Shown one piece after another: positions 61,744-64,000 of a DNA stretch of 64,000 nt. Under the pieces are notes generated by a model. The model did not search any database and was not told the DNA's origin. It saw only the letters and a program-made list of their open reading frames with translations. Position numbers and translations under genes: made by a program. Position 1 is the first letter of the stretch; every line of letters starts with the position of its first letter. Source of the stretch: Cytophagaceae bacterium (GTDB taxonomy: Bacteria > Bacteroidota > Bacteroidia > Cytophagales > Spirosomataceae); NCBI GenBank assembly GCA_027488335.1, contig JAIYBU010000219.1:1-64000 (forward strand), in the 5' to 3' direction.

Positions 61744-62664
61744 ATGAAAAAGATTTTCTTAACAGTCTGCTACTTATCTCTTGCGGCATTTACTTTTGCC
61801 CAAGAAGGGCCAAAAAATCTTGAAGATTCACTTCGTATTGGTTGGTGGGACCCACGCAGTACTCAATTTGGTATAAATTTTTCACAGGCAAGCTTCAATG
61901 ATGCTTGGGCAGAAACTCAAGGTGGCGTTGGAAACTTTGGGCTGGGCTTTTATTTTAATAACAAAGCCATGTATCACAAGAAAAAAGGTGTTTTTACATC
62001 CGATATTCAGTTTCAATACGGTACACAAAAATTCAAAGGACAAGATGCTCGTAAAAGCATAGACCGTATCTTTATTGATAATAAATATGCCAGTAAATTA
62101 TCACCAACCATCAATTGGTTTGCGGGTATAAATTTCTTGTCACAATTTGCTTCGGGTTTTGCCTATGACGCCAAAGGAGTAAAAGGGAATAAAATTTCGG
62201 CCTTGTTTGCACCTGCTTTTCTTTCAGAAGGTGTGGGTCTTGAATGGAAACCTAAAAAATATTTTGTTATGCAATTAGGTGGTGCAACTTTTCGCCAAAC
62301 ATTTGTGAGTAATAATACTGTTTTTGACAATACCAACAAAGATGTAATCGAAGACGGTAAGGTTGTGAAACGTTCTTACGGAACACTTAAGGGAAAAGTA
62401 CTGAATGAAATGGGTTTTCAGGTTGTAGCAGCATTTGATAAAGATATTGCTAAAAACGTAAACCTAAAATGGCGTTACCAAGGTTTTGTGGCTTATGCTC
62501 CAAAAACAAAACCCATGGACCACAACGTGATGCTCATTACAACCGCTAAAGTAAATAAATATCTGAATATAAACCTTACTCTTTTGGGCGTTTATGATGC
62601 TGATATTGTAAAGAAATTCCAAATTAGCGAAGGCTTTGCCGCAGGATTTGTATTTAATCTTTAA
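61744..62664 (+). CDS. DUF3078 outer-membrane beta-barrel protein
   Basis: A 306-residue protein with a signal peptide (ending FTFAQ). The body matches DUF3078, a Bacteroidota-only family: GINFSQASFNDAWAETQGG, NKAMYHKKKGVFTSDIQFQYG, APAFLSEGVGLEWKPKKYFVMQLGG, and alternating strands ending in the aromatic GFVFNL, typical of outer membrane barrels. Function is not established. mscL follows after 29 bp on the same strand and may share its transcript. Confidence 0.9.
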   Translation: MKKIFLTVCYLSLAAFTFAQEGPKNLEDSLRIGWWDPRSTQFGINFSQASFNDAWAETQGGVGNFGLGFYFNNKAMYHKKKGVFTSDIQFQYGTQKFKGQDARKSIDRIFIDNKYASKLSPTINWFAGINFLSQFASGFAYDAKGVKGNKISALFAPAFLSEGVGLEWKPKKYFVMQLGGATFRQTFVSNNTVFDNTNKDVIEDGKVVKRSYGTLKGKVLNEMGFQVVAAFDKDIAKNVNLKWRYQGFVAYAPKTKPMDHNVMLITTAKVNKYLNINLTLLGVYDADIVKKFQISEGFAAGFVFNL

Positions 62665-62693
62665 TTATTTTGTACTCAAACTTATTTAAAACA

Positions 62694-63014
62694 ATGTTAA
62701 AAGAATTCAAAACATTTATTGCACAAGGTAATGTCCTTGATTTGGCCGTTGGTGTGGTTATTGGCGGAGCATTTGGTAAAATCACCACTTCATTGGTTGA
62801 TGACATCATCATGCCCATCGTTGGCTTTTTCCTTGCAGGCGTAGATTTCAAGAGTCTTGCCTTGCATTTAGGTCAAGCCGATGCAAAAGGCGTTTATCCA
62901 GTAAATATTATGTATGGCAACTTTATTCAGATTGTTATTCAATTCTTAATTATCGCTTGGATTATTTTCTTGGTTGTCAAAGTAGCTAACAAAGCAAAAC
63001 TAAGCGATAAATAA
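62694..63014 (+). CDS. mscL: Large-conductance mechanosensitive channel MscL
   Basis: A pentameric inner-membrane valve opened by membrane tension. The 106-residue protein starts MLKEFKTFIAQGNVLDLAVG with the N-terminal amphipathic helix and pore helix GVVIGGAFGKITTSLVDDIIMP; TM2 is QIVIQFLIIAWIIFLVVKV, ending in a short basic tail. The periplasmic loop and C-terminal bundle are reduced compared with E. coli (136 residues). ATG at 62694 is preferred over an upstream in-frame TTG. A terminator follows. Confidence 0.95.
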   Translation: MLKEFKTFIAQGNVLDLAVGVVIGGAFGKITTSLVDDIIMPIVGFFLAGVDFKSLALHLGQADAKGVYPVNIMYGNFIQIVIQFLIIAWIIFLVVKVANKAKLSDK

Positions 63015-63035
63015 TACCATATCTTTGCTTTTAAC

Positions 63036-63068
63036 AGGTCGTATTTATCAGAAATACGACCTTTTTTA
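63036..63068 (+). terminator. Terminator of mscL
   Basis: Arms AGGTCGTATTT (63036-63046) and AAATACGACCT (63052-63062), loop ATCAG, then a T-run. Perfect 11-bp stem. Confidence 0.9.
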
Positions 63069-63225
63069 TATTATACTTATTAAAAGTATTTACCAATTTA
63101 AACAGTAAAACCAAATAAAATTTTGCCAAAAGCACCAAAAAGTTAATTTTAAGTGAAAACAATACTATTTGGTTACCCTAAAATAAATTTCTCAAATTTT
63201 TCTTTTCTTTAACTCTGGAATAATT

Positions 63226-63326
63226 TACATTTGTTACCAGTTTTAAATTTAGACAAAGACTTGCCTATTATTTAAAATGCTAATCGTGCTTATTCCTTAT
63301 AAATTTAATCGGTGGCTTTTGCCACC
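63226..63326 (+). promoter_or_regulatory. ftsW upstream region: possible -7 box and leader hairpin
   Basis: TACATTTG at 63226-63233 fits the -7 element but has no clear TTTG at -33. A hairpin GGTGGC-TTTT-GCCACC (63311-63326) lies 11 bases before the ftsW ATG. The rest of the 323-bp gap (63015-63337) holds only the mscL terminator and AT-rich sequence. Confidence 0.35.
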
Positions 63327-63337
63327 AAAGCAAAATC

Positions 63338-64000
63338 ATGGAAACGTGGTTGAAAAACAAACTACGTGGTGACTGGCAAATCTGGTTCATCATTGTGCTT
63401 TTATCTTTATTTAGTATGCTGGTCGTTTATAGTGCCAGCTCTGCTCTTGCCTACAAAAAAGCAGGCGGAAATACCGAAAGCTACCTCCTTACGCATACAG
63501 CACACTTATTACTTGGCTTATTTGTTATTTGGATAATTCATCGTATTGACTACACAAAATATGCAGGAATCTCCAAGATTTTACTTTGGATTACCCCTTT
63601 CTTACTGTTATATACCTATTTGTTCGGAACAACCGTTGGTGGTACTAAACGTTGGATTAGCCTCTTCGGTATTTCGTTTCAATCTTCAGATTTAGTGCGT
63701 TTAGTCCTTATCACTAATCTTGCAGCAATGTTGGCTCGCCGACAAAATGTAGAATACACCCAAAAAACGCTCATGGGGCTAATTTTTTGGTGCGGTTTAC
63801 TCTGTGGTATGCTTGCTATTACTAATTTTTCGACGGCCATTATCTTAGGCGTAACTTGTTTTTTGATTATGTACATGGGTCGAGTACCTGGCCGATATTT
63901 ATTACGAATGGCTCTTTCGGTAATTGGAGCATTGGTTATCGTGATGAGCGTCAGTATTTATTTATATTCAAGAGGCGTAGAGTTTGGTCGTGGGCAGGTT
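63338..64000 (+). CDS. ftsW: FtsW, septal peptidoglycan glycosyltransferase (N-terminal part, runs off window end)
   Basis: A SEDS-family polymerase that builds septal peptidoglycan. The first 221 codons are present; the frame is open to the last base. Helix 1 is WFIIVLLSLFSMLVVYSASSALAY, with the phylum-typical KKAGGNTESYLLTHTAHLLLG after it; the SEDS signature KRWISLFGISFQSSDLVRLVLI is at about residues 107-128. It is closer to Bacteroidota FtsW than to RodA by memory of the start. No other division cluster gene (murD, murG) is within the window. Confidence 0.9.
   Translation, partial: METWLKNKLRGDWQIWFIIVLLSLFSMLVVYSASSALAYKKAGGNTESYLLTHTAHLLLGLFVIWIIHRIDYTKYAGISKILLWITPFLLLYTYLFGTTVGGTKRWISLFGISFQSSDLVRLVLITNLAAMLARRQNVEYTQKTLMGLIFWCGLLCGMLAITNFSTAIILGVTCFLIMYMGRVPGRYLLRMALSVIGALVIVMSVSIYLYSRGVEFGRGQV

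Overview
The window is bacterial chromosome from a low-GC member of Bacteroidota, most likely a freshwater or soil Cytophagales relative (Spirosomaceae-like: Emticicia, Arcicella or Runella type). The lineage evidence is a SusC/SusD pair, a second TonB-dependent receptor, a type IX secretion C-terminal domain, several Bacteroidota-type promoters (TTTG, about 20 bases, TAnnTTTG), almost no Shine-Dalgarno sequences, and families such as DUF3078, DUF2911 and DUF3089. The genus is a guess. I saw no tRNA, rRNA, CRISPR array, prophage or intact insertion sequence.

Layout. 1-3.2 kb: start of atpD and two GT2 glycosyltransferases. 3.2-9.5 kb: an M16-like peptidase lacking its zinc motif, a Deg/HtrA protease, Hsp20, a vanadium-haloperoxidase/PAP2-like lipoprotein and the remains of an NtrY-like histidine kinase. 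9.7-13.6 kb: PadR and a PspC/GIN-domain envelope protein, then rhaM and a DUF2795 gene with a textbook promoter. 13.7-16.4 kb: an SdiA-regulated-like protein, a proton-pumping rhodopsin and blh, which makes retinal. 16.5-26.9 kb: S9 peptidase, DUF2911, an ABC ATPase with a TPR membrane protein, psd, yraN-like, a DsbA-like protein, manC and a DUF3089 hydrolase. 27-35.7 kb: a TonB receptor with a large Ala/Gln-rich insertion, icd, a T9SS-secreted protein, a Gfo/Idh/MocA oxidoreductase and ndk. 35.7-49 kb: a probable gluconate/aldonate locus (DUF5009, FGGY kinase, AraC on minus; SusC, SusD, gnd, gluconokinase on plus) followed by a Tat-type metallophosphatase and NHL-repeat protein. 49-57.3 kb: mutS2, recF, a sugar MFS carrier, an exported RidA and an M1 peptidase. 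57.3-64 kb: acyl-CoA dehydrogenase and SCP2, an ECF sigma factor with a C-terminal membrane segment, a 55-residue ORF, two mechanosensitive-channel genes, DUF3078 and ftsW (cut by the window end).

The most unusual content lies between and inside the genes. (1) Degenerate 7-bp tandem arrays (roughly AGTCAAC/AGTCGAT) occur in gaps and also in frame inside two proteins, where they are read as 7-residue repeats. (2) A 28-bp inverted-repeat operator occurs upstream of the TonB receptor and of the SCP2/acyl-CoA dehydrogenase pair with an exact 20-bp core, which predicts a shared lipid-related regulon. (3) Several families of small palindromic or MITE-like elements sit against gene ends and start codons; in gnd, gluconokinase and recF they directly abut or supply the start or stop signal. 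(4) The rhodopsin combines the DTE proton-pump motif with a glycine where a carotenoid antenna would need it. (5) A parS-like site lies next to a perfect DnaA box upstream of psd.
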